A stretch of 64,000 nt of DNA, taken from Planctomycetota bacterium (GTDB taxonomy: Bacteria; Planctomycetota; Phycisphaerae; Phycisphaerales; UBA5793). The stretch covers positions 2,082,581-2,146,580 of the forward strand of contig JABFGK010000001.1 in the NCBI GenBank assembly GCA_013112555.1, given 5' to 3'. Positions 36,483 through 45,181 of this stretch are shown here, one piece after another; the first letter of the stretch is position 1, and the number at the start of each line of letters is the position of its first letter. Under the pieces are notes generated by a model. The model was not told where the DNA came from, did no database searches, and saw only the letters and a program-made list of their open reading frames with translations. The position numbers were made by a program, and so were the translations under genes.

Positions 36483-37120
36483 GGGGCACATTGCATGTGC
36501 CCCGTTGTAGGTACAGATCCTTTGTTACGTCTCATCCGCCCTCCGGGCGGTATGCGCTCGTAGCGCGTGCCTGTTCCGGCGGCTGAAGCCGCCGGCTACG
36601 TTCGTGCGCCCTGACGGGCGAGGGAGTGACTCCGACGAGCCGCGCACGTAAGTAAGCGGGTTTTCAGAGCGTACGCCTCGATTGCGTGCCACGACCACCG
36701 CTTCGCGGTGAGGAATCCGGCCCGTGCTGGGATGATGGCCGTAGGGGCACATTGCATGTGCCCCGTTGTGGGTACTGATCCTTTGTTACATTTCGTCCGC
36801 CCTCCGGGCGGTGTGCGCTCGAGGCGCGTGCCTGTCCGGCGGCTGAAGCCGCCGGCTACGTTCGTGCGCCCTGACGGGCGAGGGAGGAAAAGAGCCCGCT
36901 CCCTCACGGTCGCGGCTTGTCGGAGTGCGCCACGATCACCGCTTCGCGGTGGAATCCGCCCAACGCCGGGATGATGGGCCGTAGAGGCACATTGCATGTG
37001 CCCCGTTGTGGATACAGATCCTGTGTTACGTCCCGTCCGCCCTCCGGGCGGCGTGCGCTCGTGGCGCGTCCCTCTCCGGCGGCTGAAGCCGCCGGCTACG
37101 TTCGTGCGCCCTGGCGGGCG
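36483..37120. repeat. Three composite repeat units of about 137 bp
   Basis: Units at 36483-36620, 36744-36880 and 36984-37120 each start with the palindrome G[GA]GGCACATTGCATGTGCCC and run through GATCCT[TG]TGTTAC to an 85-bp block ending in a GACGGGCG-type stem. The spacers hold other family members: the GACGAGCCGCGCACGT element (36631) and the CACCGCTTCGCGGTG palindrome (36697-36711 and 36938-36952). All this DNA is non-coding. Confidence 0.9.
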
Positions 37121-37135
37121 AGGAAGTGGAGAGAG

Positions 37136-37305
37136 GATGGATTCCCGCGTGCGCGGGAATGACGAGGGAGGAGGCATGGCATGATGCTTGCGCATCATCA
37201 TCATCATCCCCCCGGCAGAGCCGGGGGCTAACAGGTGCGGCGAAGGAGAAGATGGATTCCTGCGTTCGCAGGAATGACGTAAGGAAGGGCACATGCAATG
37301 TGCCC
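37136..37305. repeat. Cluster of short palindromic repeats
   Basis: GGATTCCCGCGTGCGCGGGA-type inverted repeats occur at 37138-37160 and 37254-37276. CCCCCGGCAGAGCCGGGGG lies at 37209-37227, preceded by CATCATCATCATC. GGGCACATGCAATGTGCCC is at 37287-37305. The same elements reappear at 41640-41659, 59605-59630 and 60041-60064. Confidence 0.85.
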
Positions 37306-37328
37306 CTACCGGAAGATGTCACCGCTCC

Positions 37329-39053
37329 TCAAGGCAGCGTGGTCAGAATGAGTCGCGAGGGATGATCCTGTTCGTGATAGACCACGTTGTTGGCAATAAA
37401 CAACTCAGCGTTCTTCTTGTACAGCGGGCCGCCGTCATTCGGGTTGGCGAAGTACCGCGAGTTATTCGAGGAACTTACATCAATTCGGATCCGATGACCG
37501 ACTGGGATCGTGATGCCGGTGTCCTGCAGGTTAACCGGTATCTCGTACACCACACCCGGTTCGAGCAACTGTTCCGCATCAAAGTTAATACGAAAACGAG
37601 CACGCCGGGCTGCATCGAGGATGAGCATGGATCGCCCATCGGGGTAGACATCGGTGAGTCGGACCATCACATCGGTGTCCGGTCGATCAGATGACAGATA
37701 GATGGCAGCCGAGACCGGGCCGGCAATGGTCAGATCCTGTGAGAGCGGTTCGGTGGTGAATGTAAGAACATCCGCCCGACCCTCGACACCGTCGCGCTGG
37801 TCATAGGGACCTTCCTTCTTCCACTTGAGCAAGCCATAGCCGACGGCCCCGCCGACGGACGGACTTGGGCGAGATGGGTCATACGGCATCTCACTGGACG
37901 AGACTGCTTCAATGGGTGCCTGCTCCGACAGCGAACCATCCTCATGGAGATACAGCACGGTCTGTTGTGAGTTGGAGCCGGGCCAGGTGTCAATCTGCTG
38001 CCACGCTTTGGTCCCCATGTCAAACCATCGGACCGGGGGTTCGGTGATCCCGGGGCCGACTCCGCGGAGCCAGTAATCGAACCAGGCGATGGCCGCTTTC
38101 TCTGCACTGCCGGCAGCCTTGCGGTATCTGAGTTGCCCCTGCTTCTTCTCATCAATACCGCTGTGGACCCAAGGGCCCATGACGAGACGGTGATCGGTTC
38201 GAACCTGCGGATCGCTTCGTGTGATCAGGTCGTTGTAGGCACGGATGACACTGGCCGGCGTGTAGTCATACCAGCCGCCGATGATGAGCATCGGATCGGC
38301 AATGTCCTCGGGGAAATCCGTTGATTGCTCCTGACGTTTCCAGAGCCAGTCGTGGCTCGGGTGGGCCAGCAGCGAATCCTTCATTCCAATGAAGTGCCGA
38401 TCGAGCATATCGACGTGCGCTTCGAGCAGGATCCCGCCGGGGTAATAGCGTTCATAGTGCATTTTGAAATCAGCAACCATCGGGACGCACGCATCAAGGT
38501 GGGGCGGCTGTTCACGCGCTGTCTGATACTGCACGATGCCGAGCGCAGAGGCCCCCCACGTGCCGACGTGGCCGTCACTCCATTTCTGGTCGGCAATCCA
38601 CTCGACGCAGTCATAACCGTCTTTGCCTCTGTTGGGCAGCAGGACAAAAGCATCGCGCGAGCCCCAGAAGCCGCGCCAGTCGGCAATGACAAACGCATAG
38701 TCTTTCGTATCCAGCGGCGGCCCGCCGAGGCGGTACCACGCCTTGTTGTACGGTGTCTGAATCAGGATGGTGGGCCAGCGATGCGAGGAATCAGGCAGGT
38801 ACAGGTCGGCAGCAAGGTGCTTGCCGTCGCGCATCGGAATCTGGACCTCGTAGCGGTCCATCCAGCCATAGGCAGGTTTCGCCCCCCCCACTCCGGCGAA
38901 GGTTGCCACCAGGATCGTCAGGATGACGGTCGTGAAATGAGAACGGGACAGAGTCCATGCTCGCAATCTGAAACCCACTGCAGTCCCCTTCCTCCGGGAG
39001 AGATTCTCGATAGTGCGTGCCCCAATCCACAGGATAGCAGTTTTTTGGGACAT
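37329..39053 (-). CDS. CocE/NonD family hydrolase (X-Pro dipeptidyl-peptidase type)
   Basis: Serine hydrolase of the S15/CocE alpha/beta fold, with a signal peptide or anchor near residues 40-60. The order is catalytic domain, then a C-terminal jelly-roll domain (about 430-574). The nucleophile is probably the Ser in GTWGASALG. The Asp of GGWYDYT and the His of GPWVHSG complete the triad. The frame extends six codons further. Substrate unknown: the family hydrolyses acyl, ester or peptide bonds. It converges with the HAF-repeat gene across a repeat cluster. Confidence 0.9.
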   Translation of the reverse strand: MSQKTAILWIGARTIENLSRRKGTAVGFRLRAWTLSRSHFTTVILTILVATFAGVGGAKPAYGWMDRYEVQIPMRDGKHLAADLYLPDSSHRWPTILIQTPYNKAWYRLGGPPLDTKDYAFVIADWRGFWGSRDAFVLLPNRGKDGYDCVEWIADQKWSDGHVGTWGASALGIVQYQTAREQPPHLDACVPMVADFKMHYERYYPGGILLEAHVDMLDRHFIGMKDSLLAHPSHDWLWKRQEQSTDFPEDIADPMLIIGGWYDYTPASVIRAYNDLITRSDPQVRTDHRLVMGPWVHSGIDEKKQGQLRYRKAAGSAEKAAIAWFDYWLRGVGPGITEPPVRWFDMGTKAWQQIDTWPGSNSQQTVLYLHEDGSLSEQAPIEAVSSSEMPYDPSRPSPSVGGAVGYGLLKWKKEGPYDQRDGVEGRADVLTFTTEPLSQDLTIAGPVSAAIYLSSDRPDTDVMVRLTDVYPDGRSMLILDAARRARFRINFDAEQLLEPGVVYEIPVNLQDTGITIPVGHRIRIDVSSSNNSRYFANPNDGGPLYKKNAELFIANNVVYHEQDHPSRLILTTLP

Positions 39054-39274
39054 ACCATCGTGTGATTGCACTCGCCATTCAAGATAATCCGGATGTGGCC
39101 CGGATTCAATGTGGTTTTTCAGGAATCAGAGCATGATTTCGACTGCCTAAGATGGCAGGAGGCACACAACCAGCCGAAACAACACCGTAATGGTGTCTGG
39201 AGGCGAGACAGGGCTGGTCGATGTGCCTCGTACTTCCATAATCGGACATGTGTATACAGAGGAGAGTCCCGGAT

Positions 39275-41389
39275 ATGTCAGTGTATCAGCACGGCAACAG
39301 AACGAATCGACAAGGTCGAGATTTGGGTATCGGTGTCAGATGTTCGACGGTTGTAGCAGCGGCAGGTGTACTCGGTGTTCTCGTGGCGTCGGCTGAGGGC
39401 GCCTCGCGGACGGCCGTTGCTCGACAGGATCTCGCCGTTCAGTTTTCTGCAGCCGACCACTCGGCCGTTGTCTCCGACACGCTCGAGGTCGTCGGCAATG
39501 GGGTACTGGCCCTTCGGCTCACATCCGATGCCGTGATCGACCGTGTTCAACTCGACGGCAAGACCATCTCCTATGACTGGAATGTCCCGGAGTCAGCGAG
39601 TGAAGGCGAGCCCGCAGTCCCCTACGGCACGCTGGCCGTCGATTGCGGGTCGAGCGCCGACGGGATGTCGTCCCGGCAACTGACGATTCAGTACAGTGCT
39701 GTTTTTGATGATAACTATCAGCAGGGCGAGCAGGTCGGGGAGATTCACAACTTCGCAGTGGACACCTATATCGGGGACGAGGGCATCTTCCTGACCGACG
39801 GCTCGTACTGGCACCCGGTGTGGGTCGATTCGGAGTCGAAGTGGACGGATGATGCAGCGCTGATGCCGATCTCGATCGAGATCGAACCGATGGAAGGTTG
39901 GTCGATCGTTGCCAGCGGCGACCCGGTGCACAGTGGCGACGCTGAGACGGTCGACCTCACCCAGCCGGTGTGGCACTGGGCCACCCCGAGGCCGGTCGAC
40001 GGCATGGCAGTGGGCGGTCGACGTGATCAGGTGATTCACGGCGTCATGTATGATCCGCCGGCCGGTGATCCGGTCGAGATCGTGATGCAGGTTTCGGAAT
40101 CAAACGGCTGGGTCTGCGAGTCCTATCTGGAAGAGGCCAAGCGGGTTCTGGAGATTTACACGCCGCTGATCGGCCCGTTCCCGTTCAAGCGGATGTCGAT
40201 CGTCGAGAACTTCTTCAGTTCCGGGTTTGCCTACCCGGGCTTCACGCTGCTGGGCAACCGGGTGATTGCGATGGGGCCGCGCGCCTTGCGCCCGGGCTAT
40301 CTCGATCACGAGATCACGCACAACTGGTTCGGCAACGGCGTGTACGTCGATCCCACCCGGAGCAACTGGTGCGAGGGCGTCACGGCCTATTGCACGAACT
40401 ACTACCGGCGCATTGCCGAGGACGGTGAGGTTGCAGGGCGCGATTACCGGCGCAGCATTCTGATGAAACTGGCAACCGACCCCGAGATGTATGACAGCGG
40501 TGCGGTCGGCGACTACGGGCAGAAGGCAGGGATCGATCGATTCGTCGGGTATGACAAGGCATCGTTTGTTCTCATGATGCTGGAAAAAGGGGAGTTGGTT
40601 TCGGGTGAAAACGTCGGCCGACGGAACGTGATGGCTGCGCTGCGGCGTGTGTGCAAGTTGTACACCGGCCAGCGTATCGGGTGGGAGGAGATCTTCGAGC
40701 AGTTGGAAGATCGTTTCGGCCGGCCACTGGATGACTTTGCTGAGCAGTGGATCTGGAACCACACGGTCCCGACGACGATCGTGGAGGATTCGGATACACC
40801 GTTGGCTGCCTTCTTTGCCCAGTACACGAATCACTCGCCGCATGAATCGAGCGGTGGGTGGAGCCATGACGGCGGCTGGGTGGAACCGGACCCGGACTTC
40901 CGGCTGTACCGTCTGCTGCCGGCCGAGCAGATCGTGCCGACCATCAGCGGGACGTTGGGCGTCGGCGGCGTGCAACTTGTCACCCATGAGACGCGCGATG
41001 AAGTGCAGCAGTATGTGCCGCGTGTTGATGTGAGTGATGACGGCGAGAACCTGATTCTGATCGGGAAGCAGGCGGTGGCGGAGCATGCCGATCTCGTTTC
41101 GCAATCGCCGGACCCATTGCTGTTGGGCGATGGGACGGAACATGCCGGCTTCCAGGTGGGAGGCGTCTGGTATGACAAGCCGGAGCAGGGTGTGCTGCAC
41201 AGCATGCCGTACCCAGGTCGCCCGGGCCGGTTCATCACGGTCTTCTACTCGAACGGTGAGCCCGCCTGGTCGCGGCTGCGGCTGGTCGGCTTCTACACCC
41301 GGGACTCGACGATCGTGTGGGAAAACGATCAGGTGATCGAGCGGCGGGTGTTTGAACCGGATCGACGGGTCCATGTCGCCAAGCACTGA
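39275..41389 (+). CDS. Secreted M1-type zinc metallopeptidase
   Basis: The 704-residue protein starts at an ATG behind GAGGAG. It has a signal peptide (about 20-42), a beta-rich N-terminal domain and a gluzincin core. Zinc ligands are H345 and H349 in HEITHNWFGN and E367 in SNWCEGVTAY, with E346 as catalytic base. The spacing between the second His and the distal Glu is one residue shorter than in classical M1 aminopeptidases, and no GAMEN motif is obvious (SSGFAYPGFTLLG stands in its place). It may therefore be a divergent endopeptidase. A strong terminator follows. Confidence 0.88.
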   Translation: MSVYQHGNRTNRQGRDLGIGVRCSTVVAAAGVLGVLVASAEGASRTAVARQDLAVQFSAADHSAVVSDTLEVVGNGVLALRLTSDAVIDRVQLDGKTISYDWNVPESASEGEPAVPYGTLAVDCGSSADGMSSRQLTIQYSAVFDDNYQQGEQVGEIHNFAVDTYIGDEGIFLTDGSYWHPVWVDSESKWTDDAALMPISIEIEPMEGWSIVASGDPVHSGDAETVDLTQPVWHWATPRPVDGMAVGGRRDQVIHGVMYDPPAGDPVEIVMQVSESNGWVCESYLEEAKRVLEIYTPLIGPFPFKRMSIVENFFSSGFAYPGFTLLGNRVIAMGPRALRPGYLDHEITHNWFGNGVYVDPTRSNWCEGVTAYCTNYYRRIAEDGEVAGRDYRRSILMKLATDPEMYDSGAVGDYGQKAGIDRFVGYDKASFVLMMLEKGELVSGENVGRRNVMAALRRVCKLYTGQRIGWEEIFEQLEDRFGRPLDDFAEQWIWNHTVPTTIVEDSDTPLAAFFAQYTNHSPHESSGGWSHDGGWVEPDPDFRLYRLLPAEQIVPTISGTLGVGGVQLVTHETRDEVQQYVPRVDVSDDGENLILIGKQAVAEHADLVSQSPDPLLLGDGTEHAGFQVGGVWYDKPEQGVLHSMPYPGRPGRFITVFYSNGEPAWSRLRLVGFYTRDSTIVWENDQVIERRVFEPDRRVHVAKH

Positions 41390-41441
41390 TGTGTCAGCCG
41401 GCTTCTTCTCACGAGGCCGGCACTTGAGAATCGCACTGACC

Positions 41442-41475
41442 AGCCCCTGGTGTCTGTTGACCAGGGGCTTTTTTT
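41442..41475 (+). terminator. Rho-independent terminator of the metallopeptidase gene
   Basis: AGCCCCTGGT and ACCAGGGGCT form a perfect 10-bp stem with an 8-base loop, overlapping a T7 run at 41469-41475. Confidence 0.9.
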
Positions 41476-41602
41476 GTGGCTGGGGGGAGGAGGGAGGGAG
41501 GAAGAGGATACCCGGACAATCCACTGCGCGGCTTGTCCGGCTTGGCCCGGGCACCGAGTGCCACCCTGCGCAGACGCCGTACTACCGCCTGATCCCTCAC
41601 TC

Positions 41603-41659
41603 GTCATTCCGGCGAAGGCCGGGATGACGGAGAAGATGGATTCCCGCGTTCGCGAGAAT
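41603..41659. repeat. Two short inverted repeats
   Basis: GTCATTCCGGC (41603-41613) pairs with GCCGGGATGAC (41618-41628). ATTCCCGCGTTCGCGAGAAT (41640-41659) is a member of the palindrome family seen at 37138, 37254 and 60041. They lie between the metallopeptidase terminator and the msrP-like gene. The rest of 41476-41753 shows nothing else. Confidence 0.8.
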
Positions 41660-41753
41660 GACAAGAAGGGACGAGGTTACGAGGATGAACTGGGCAAGGC
41701 AGTGTGACGTAAGGTCAACAGCAGCGACCAATGGACACAAGAGGAGCCCGATC

Positions 41754-42815
41754 ATGCCAAGAAGTATCCGTACCCGCCTGCCGAAGCTGCAAGCGACCGA
41801 TGAGTCCATATTCGTCAACAGGCGTGAATTCCTGAGCCGTGCGGGCTTCGGGGTTGCCGGGATGGCCTGCCTCGGCTCAACGGCAGCGGTGTTCGGGTGC
41901 GAACCGGCACAAGACTCGGAACAGGGGCAGCAACAAGGCAAACCGCCTGCTTCGAAGGGATCGGATGCGTTCACGCCGCCATTTGAGCGTCCGGAAGTAT
42001 TCCCAGCCAAGCGGAACGTCGGGTTGAGCAAGAAGTTGCCGCTCACACCGCAGTACAAGGGATCGACGCACAACAACTTCTACGAGTTTCTGCCGGGCAA
42101 GGGCGGCCCGGTACACAAGTACACGGATGCGTTTGAGGTCACCCCTTGGGAGATCGAAGTCACCGGGCTGTGCGACAAGCCGCAGAAGTTCGATCTCGAT
42201 GCCATCTTCAAGATTGAGCATGAAGAACGGATGTATCACTTCCGCTGCGTGGAAACGTGGGCGATGAACGTGCCGTGGACCGGATTCTCGCTGAGCACAC
42301 TGCTCGACAAGGTCGAACCGAAGGCCGAAGCGAAGTTTGTTCGTTTCGTCTCGGCCAACAAGCCGGAGCAGATGCCGGGGATCGCCCAGGCACCGTGGTA
42401 CACCTGGCCGTACTACGAAGGGCTGCGGATGGATGAGGCCCGACATGAGTTGACCATGCTCGTGACCGGTGTGTACGGCAAGCCGTTGCTGAAGCAGCAC
42501 GGGGCCCCGATCCGGGTCATCGTGCCGTGGAAGTACGGGTACAAGAGTCCCAAGAGCATTGTGAAGATCGAGTTGGTGGCTACCCAGCCGGCAACGTTCT
42601 GGAACGAGGCGAATCCGGGGGAGTACGGTTTCCTGTCGAATGTGAACCCGAACATCCCGCACCCGCGGTGGAGCCAGGCCCAGGAATACCTGCTGCAGAA
42701 TCCCGGGCGACGGTACGACACTGAGATATTCAACGGCTACGGCGAGTTCGTCAGCGCCTTGTACCCGGACGAGCCGACGACGCCGATGGCCAGCGCCCCG
42801 CCACGCGGTCGATAA
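41754..42815 (+). CDS. msrP: Molybdopterin-dependent protein-methionine-sulfoxide reductase catalytic subunit (MsrP/YedY-like)
   Basis: Periplasmic sulfite-oxidase-fold molybdoenzyme that repairs oxidised methionines in envelope proteins. The 353-residue protein starts behind GAGGAG and has a Tat signal NRREFLSRAGFGVAGMA (twin arginines 23-24). It continues with PWEIEVTGLCDKPQKFDLD and the molybdenum-binding cysteine C165 in FRCVETWAMNVPWTG, then GYKSPKSIVKIELV and the WxxxxPGEYGF segment. The usual haem-binding membrane partner MsrQ is not adjacent, so its electron donor is unknown. Confidence 0.92.
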   Translation: MPRSIRTRLPKLQATDESIFVNRREFLSRAGFGVAGMACLGSTAAVFGCEPAQDSEQGQQQGKPPASKGSDAFTPPFERPEVFPAKRNVGLSKKLPLTPQYKGSTHNNFYEFLPGKGGPVHKYTDAFEVTPWEIEVTGLCDKPQKFDLDAIFKIEHEERMYHFRCVETWAMNVPWTGFSLSTLLDKVEPKAEAKFVRFVSANKPEQMPGIAQAPWYTWPYYEGLRMDEARHELTMLVTGVYGKPLLKQHGAPIRVIVPWKYGYKSPKSIVKIELVATQPATFWNEANPGEYGFLSNVNPNIPHPRWSQAQEYLLQNPGRRYDTEIFNGYGEFVSALYPDEPTTPMASAPPRGR

Positions 42816-42887
42816 GTGAATACCGGGAGGCAAAACAGCCAACGTGCGGCCGACGCGCGAATCCGTCCCCTGCTATGATTCCCGGCC

Positions 42888-43190
42888 ATGGAAGTGCACC
42901 GTCATCAGCGGATCCTGCTTGATCACTCGACCGGTGTTCTGCGCGCTGGGGAGTTGTACTACCCGGTGAAGTTCGTCCTCGATTCGATCGGCCAGCCGAT
43001 TGTCTGTGTGTCGCCGGCTGCTGTCGAGGCCGGTGAGTGTGTTCTGTTCGTGCCGGAGGAGACACCGGATTCGTTGCAACTGCTGGCCCAACTGGACGCC
43101 ATTGATCCGGAGAGTGCCGAAGCGGACCGATGGCGGATTTATCATGGGCGAATCGAACAGCAGATCCCAGCCCGCTTGGCCGTTGAATCG
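42888..43190 (+). CDS. FMN-binding-like protein, N-terminal segment (frame-interrupted gene)
   Basis: Reads MEVHRHQRILLDHSTGVLRA and continues sensibly to DRWRIYHGR near 43160, after which the frame turns into Arg/Pro/Ala-rich nonsense. The segment resembles the split-barrel half of pyridoxamine-phosphate-oxidase-related (HugZ-like) proteins, but weakly. TATGAT ends eight bases before the ATG. The coding sense resumes one base further along, in the next segment. Confidence 0.55.
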
Positions 43191-43503
43191 GGCAAACTCG
43201 GAGCCGGACGTTTTCGACAGTACGGAACTGCTGCTCCGGAATCCGCTGGCCGATGCCGAGCCCCGCGTGTGCCGCTGGATGAACCGCGAACGTGCCGAAG
43301 CGCTGCATCGGCTGTGCCGGGCCTATGCAGACATGGACGTGCAGGATCCGTTGATGGTCGGGATCGACCCGGCCGGTCTCGACATCCGAGCCCGCTTCGG
43401 GATTGTGCGGCTGCCCTCGCCGGTGATCATGCCGACCGAGCCCGATGCCCGCGCCACGATTGAACGAATGATCAAGTATGCCGAGACGAAGATCCGCCCG
43501 TAA
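43191..43503 (+). CDS. DUF2470-like C-terminal segment (frame-interrupted gene)
   Basis: This frame reads SEPDVFDSTELLLRNPLADA, a WMNRERAEALHRLCRAYADM helix, MVGIDPAGLDIRARFG and ERMIKYAETKIRP. MVGIDPAGLDIR is characteristic of the DUF2470 domain that follows a split barrel in haem-utilisation and FMN-binding proteins. It lies +1 relative to the upstream segment, with the switch somewhere between about 43150 and 43215. Together the two would make one protein of about 204 residues. Confidence 0.55.
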
Positions 43504-43557
43504 GTCCGGGGTGGTCTGGTGTGCGTGTGTAAGAATGTGCAAGGGAGCAAGTCGCTG

Positions 43558-44535
43558 ATGAAGGTTGTGGTGACACGGACGCTGGCCGGTGGGGTCGGGT
43601 TGATGGAGACAGACCCACTGGTGACCGATGTGTGGATCGCTGAGCCGGGCATCGGCCCGGAGCGCAGCGAGTTGCTGCGCCTGGTGGCCGGTGCGGACGC
43701 CGTGCTGTGCCAGTTCTGCGAACGGGTTGATGCCGAGTTCTTCGAGGCAGCAGGACCGCAGTTGAAGGTGGTCGCAAACTATGCCGTCGGCTTTGAAAAT
43801 CTCGATGTCGAGGAGGCAACGCGACGAGGGGTGTGGGTTTCCAATACGCCGGACACGGTGACACCGTCGACGGCCGACATGGCCTGGGCGTTGATGCTCG
43901 GGATCTCACGCCGGATCATCGAAGGGGATCGGGAAGTGCGGGCCGGCGGATTTGCCAATCGCCAGGGCTACGACCCCTGCCATCTCCTCGGTGGAGACTT
44001 CGAAAACCAGACACTCCTGATTGTCGGAGCCGGCCGAATCGGGCATGCTACAGCCCTGCGGTCGATCGGGTGGGGCATGAAGGTGCTCTACGTCGCCCGG
44101 TCTGATCATCCTGAATTCGAGCAACCCCCATTGAACGCCACTCGGGTCACATTGGAGCAAGGCCTGCCCAGGGCCGACTACGTCAGCCTGCATACGCCGT
44201 TGACCGAAGAGACGCGCCACCTTATCGGGCGTGACGAGTTACGGATGATGAAGAAGACCGCGTACCTGATCAACACAGCCCGTGGGCCGGTGGTCGATGA
44301 GGCCGCGCTGGTCGAAGCGTTGCGGGAGGGCTGGATCGCCGGGGCCGGCCTGGATGTGTACGAGGATGAGCCACGGCAGCATCCCGGGCTGGTCGACTTG
44401 CCCAATACATGTCTCATGCCGCACGTCGGCAGCGGAACCTGGCGTCAGCGGCCGTTAATGGCCGAGATGGCCCAGCGGAACATTCTCGCGGCACTGCATG
44501 GCGAGCGGCCGCCCAACGCGTTGAACACGGTGTAA
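43558..44535 (+). CDS. D-2-hydroxyacid dehydrogenase (glyoxylate/hydroxypyruvate reductase-like)
   Basis: NAD(P)-dependent oxidoreductase. From the ATG at 43558 it has 325 residues with a Rossmann motif GAGRIGHATA and the catalytic triad: Arg in LINTARGPVVDE, Glu in DVYEDEP and His in MPHVGSGTW. GAGLDVYEDEP and NYAVGFENLDVEEATRRGV are typical of the glyoxylate reductase branch. The physiological substrate cannot be fixed from sequence. It follows the frame-interrupted gene on the same strand by 54 bases. Confidence 0.92.
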   Translation: MKVVVTRTLAGGVGLMETDPLVTDVWIAEPGIGPERSELLRLVAGADAVLCQFCERVDAEFFEAAGPQLKVVANYAVGFENLDVEEATRRGVWVSNTPDTVTPSTADMAWALMLGISRRIIEGDREVRAGGFANRQGYDPCHLLGGDFENQTLLIVGAGRIGHATALRSIGWGMKVLYVARSDHPEFEQPPLNATRVTLEQGLPRADYVSLHTPLTEETRHLIGRDELRMMKKTAYLINTARGPVVDEAALVEALREGWIAGAGLDVYEDEPRQHPGLVDLPNTCLMPHVGSGTWRQRPLMAEMAQRNILAALHGERPPNALNTV

Positions 44536-44688
44536 AAACTGGGGGAGATTGTGGATTCAAACCGTGCGAACCGGCCGTTCTGTGGTATGGTATAGAATGC
44601 GATACGCCGGGGTCGAAACCGTCGAATCGTTCGGCCCGTGCGTGTTGATTTGTCCGGGTCTCGGCACTACTGAATTCGAAGAACAGCC

Positions 44689-45072
44689 ATGGGTAAGACG
44701 AAAGACACAACCAGTACCCCACAGGGCAGCACCCGCACCAAAGAGAAGGTGAAGGATGCGCCCCAGACGAAGCAGCCGTCACAGTGGAACGTCGTGTTGC
44801 ATGATGACGATGACCACTCCTATGGCTATGTCATGGGGATGCTCGTGCACCTGTTCGGGGTGAGCATTCCGGCGAGTTACCAGATGGCCTGCGAGGTGGA
44901 CAAGTCCGGCCGCGTGATCTGCACGACGACGTACAAGGAGAAGGCTGAGTTGAAGCGTGAGCAGATTCACGAGTTCGGCGCAGACCCGGCCATCCCGAAG
45001 TGCAAAGGCGCGATGACGGCCACGATCGAGCAAGTGCCGGGTGGCAACGGGGGCAATAAAGGCGGGGACTGA
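44689..45072 (+). CDS. clpS: ATP-dependent Clp protease adaptor ClpS
   Basis: ClpS binds N-degron substrates and delivers them to ClpA(C)P. The 127-residue protein has a Lys/Thr/Gln-rich N-terminal tail of about 30 residues. The core starts WNVVLHDDDDHSYGYVMGML and includes TTYKEKAELKREQIHEFG, matching the ClpS fold. The usual DD.P.T..EFV motif is altered to DDDDHSYGYVMGML, so its substrate range may differ. No clpA gene is adjacent. Confidence 0.85.
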   Translation: MGKTKDTTSTPQGSTRTKEKVKDAPQTKQPSQWNVVLHDDDDHSYGYVMGMLVHLFGVSIPASYQMACEVDKSGRVICTTTYKEKAELKREQIHEFGADPAIPKCKGAMTATIEQVPGGNGGNKGGD

Positions 45073-45079
45073 GAATGCC

Positions 45080-45107
45080 GTCAGGACTCGACAGCCTTCG
45101 TCCTGAC
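45080..45107 (+). terminator. Stem-loop after clpS
   Basis: GTCAGGAC pairs perfectly with GTCCTGAC (8 bp, 12-base loop), eight bases after the clpS stop codon. No T run follows, so it may act as a 3' end stabiliser and not as an intrinsic terminator. Confidence 0.45.
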
Positions 45108-45111
45108 CTAC

Positions 45112-45175
45112 TTATCTGGGCACATGCAATGTGCCCCTACAAGTTATCTGGGCACATGCAATGTGCCCCTACAAG
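45112..45175. repeat. Tandem repeat, 32 bp x 2, with the GGGCACAT palindrome
   Basis: Two identical units start TTATCTGGGCACATGCAATG. Each holds the palindrome GGGCACATGCAATGTGCCC. They lie between the convergent clpS and ABC transporter genes. Confidence 0.9.
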
Positions 45176-45181
45176 ATACCC

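Noticed and set aside
36483..37120. CRISPR-like array
   Set aside because: Repeats are 85-137 bp with internal palindromes, the spacers are themselves repeats of other families, and no cas gene is in the window.
36596..37294. Minus-strand open frame of 232 codons with repeated HMQCA[PS]T and RRLQ motifs
   Set aside because: The repeats in the protein are simply translations of the dispersed DNA palindromes. The frame has no non-repeat content.
41754..42815. Nitrate reductase or general sulfite oxidase instead of MsrP
   Set aside because: The Tat signal, length and Cys context FRCVETWAMNVPW agree with the YedY/MsrP branch, and the C-terminal dimerisation domain of sulfite oxidases is missing.
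42751..43542. Minus-strand open frame of 263 codons opposite the FMN-binding-like gene
   Set aside because: Antisense shadow with His/Arg/Pro-rich composition. The plus strand has recognisable protein in both segments.
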